A DNA stretch of 7,437 nucleotides from an uncultured Pseudomonadota bacterium. GTDB lineage: Bacteria > Pseudomonadota > Gammaproteobacteria > Burkholderiales > Burkholderiaceae. Shown in pieces: positions 7,164 through 7,437 of the stretch (its first letter is position 1; every line of letters begins with the position of its first letter). Made by a program: the position numbers and the translations under genes. The notes beneath the pieces were generated by a model. The model was not told the DNA's origin and searched no databases. It worked only from the letters and a program-made list of their open reading frames with translations. The stretch spans positions 1 through 7,437 of the forward strand of contig CAMLIZ010000193.1 of the NCBI GenBank assembly GCA_946480245.1, given 5' to 3'.

Positions 7164-7437
7164 CGATCAATCTCGCCGAACACGATGTCCATGGTGCCGA
7201 TGATCGCCACCGCGTCGGCGATCATGTGGCCGCGCGCCATCTCGTCCAGCGCGGCCAGGTGCGGGAAGCCAGGCGCGCGGATCTTCAGGCGGTAGGGCTT
7301 GTTGGCGCCGTCGCTGACCAGGTAGATGCCGAACTCGCCCTTCGGATGCTCCACCGCCGCATAGGCCTCGCCTTCGGGCACATGCATGCCTTCGGTGTAG
7401 AGCTTGAAGTGGTGGATCAGCTCTTCCATGTTGGACT
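7160..7437 (-). CDS. nuoD: NADH-quinone oxidoreductase subunit D, C-terminal part (cut by window edge)
   Basis: End of the 49-kDa/Nqo4 homologue, the connecting-arm subunit that forms the quinone-reduction site together with NuoB and NuoH. The 91 complete codons seen start [16 protein letters not shown] at the window edge. They continue with the family-typical [20 protein letters not shown], the [15 protein letters not shown] segment and the end [15 protein letters not shown]. The GEIDR terminus is conserved down to the last residue in bacterial and mitochondrial members and shows that the stop at 7162-7160 is the true end. The catalytic quinone-site histidine and tyrosine are further upstream and outside the window. 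An internal ATG at 7429 is simply a methionine in the protein, not a start. The fragment does not show whether nuoC is fused to it, as in E. coli, or separate, as usual in betaproteobacteria. Confidence 0.96.
   Translation of the reverse strand, partial: SNMEELIHHFKLYTEGMHVPEGEAYAAVEHPKGEFGIYLVSDGANKPYRLKIRAPGFPHLAALDEMARGHMIADAVAIIGTMDIVFGEIDR

Noticed and set aside
6684..7295. 203-codon open frame on the plus strand over nuoE and the end of nuoD
   Set aside because: It is in the antisense register of nuoE, and NuoE with all four cluster cysteines explains the region.
1..7437. Possible new system, mobile element, CRISPR array or inserted cargo genes
   Set aside because: Every base is accounted for by nuoD-nuoL genes or gaps of at most 15 bases. 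There is no direct-repeat array, transposase, tRNA or terminator-like hairpin that stands out.

Overview
The window is ordinary core metabolism. It is an uninterrupted stretch of the nuo operon, which encodes respiratory complex I (proton-pumping NADH:ubiquinone oxidoreductase, type I), and every gene lies on the minus strand. High GC content, the NuoD-to-NuoL gene order, a NuoG without the N7 cluster ligands, and protein wording close to Burkholderiales complex I all suggest a betaproteobacterium, most likely of the Comamonadaceae (Variovorax/Acidovorax-like). That placement comes from remembered family similarity, not from a search, and the genus is not determined.

In transcription order, which runs from high to low coordinates, the window holds: the last 91 complete codons of nuoD (7437-7160), nuoE (7163-6675), nuoF (6669-5332), nuoG (5327-3012), nuoH (3009-1915), nuoI (1900-1403), nuoJ (1387-734), nuoK (734-408) and the first 133 codons of nuoL (400 to the window edge). 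The genes overlap by up to 4 bases or are separated by 2 to 15 bases. There is no room for an internal promoter or terminator between genes and no unexplained gap. I saw no RNA gene, mobile element, CRISPR array or inserted cargo.

The genes form one machine. NuoE, NuoF and NuoG make the NADH-oxidising arm: FMN in NuoF, with electrons passing along iron-sulfur clusters. NuoD and NuoI form the connecting arm that carries electrons to quinone. NuoH, NuoJ, NuoK and NuoL are membrane subunits that hold the quinone site and the proton channels. All cluster ligands expected in NuoE, NuoF, NuoG (N1b, N5, N4) and NuoI are present, as are the two key membrane glutamates of NuoK, so the genes look intact and functional.

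I found no previously undescribed system. The points worth a second look are small: loss of the N7 ligands in NuoG, a longer TM2-TM3 loop in NuoK, an aromatic-rich segment in NuoH, a long polar tail on NuoJ, tandem ATG starts at nuoE and nuoJ, and very long antisense open frames explained by the absence of TTA, CTA and TCA codons.
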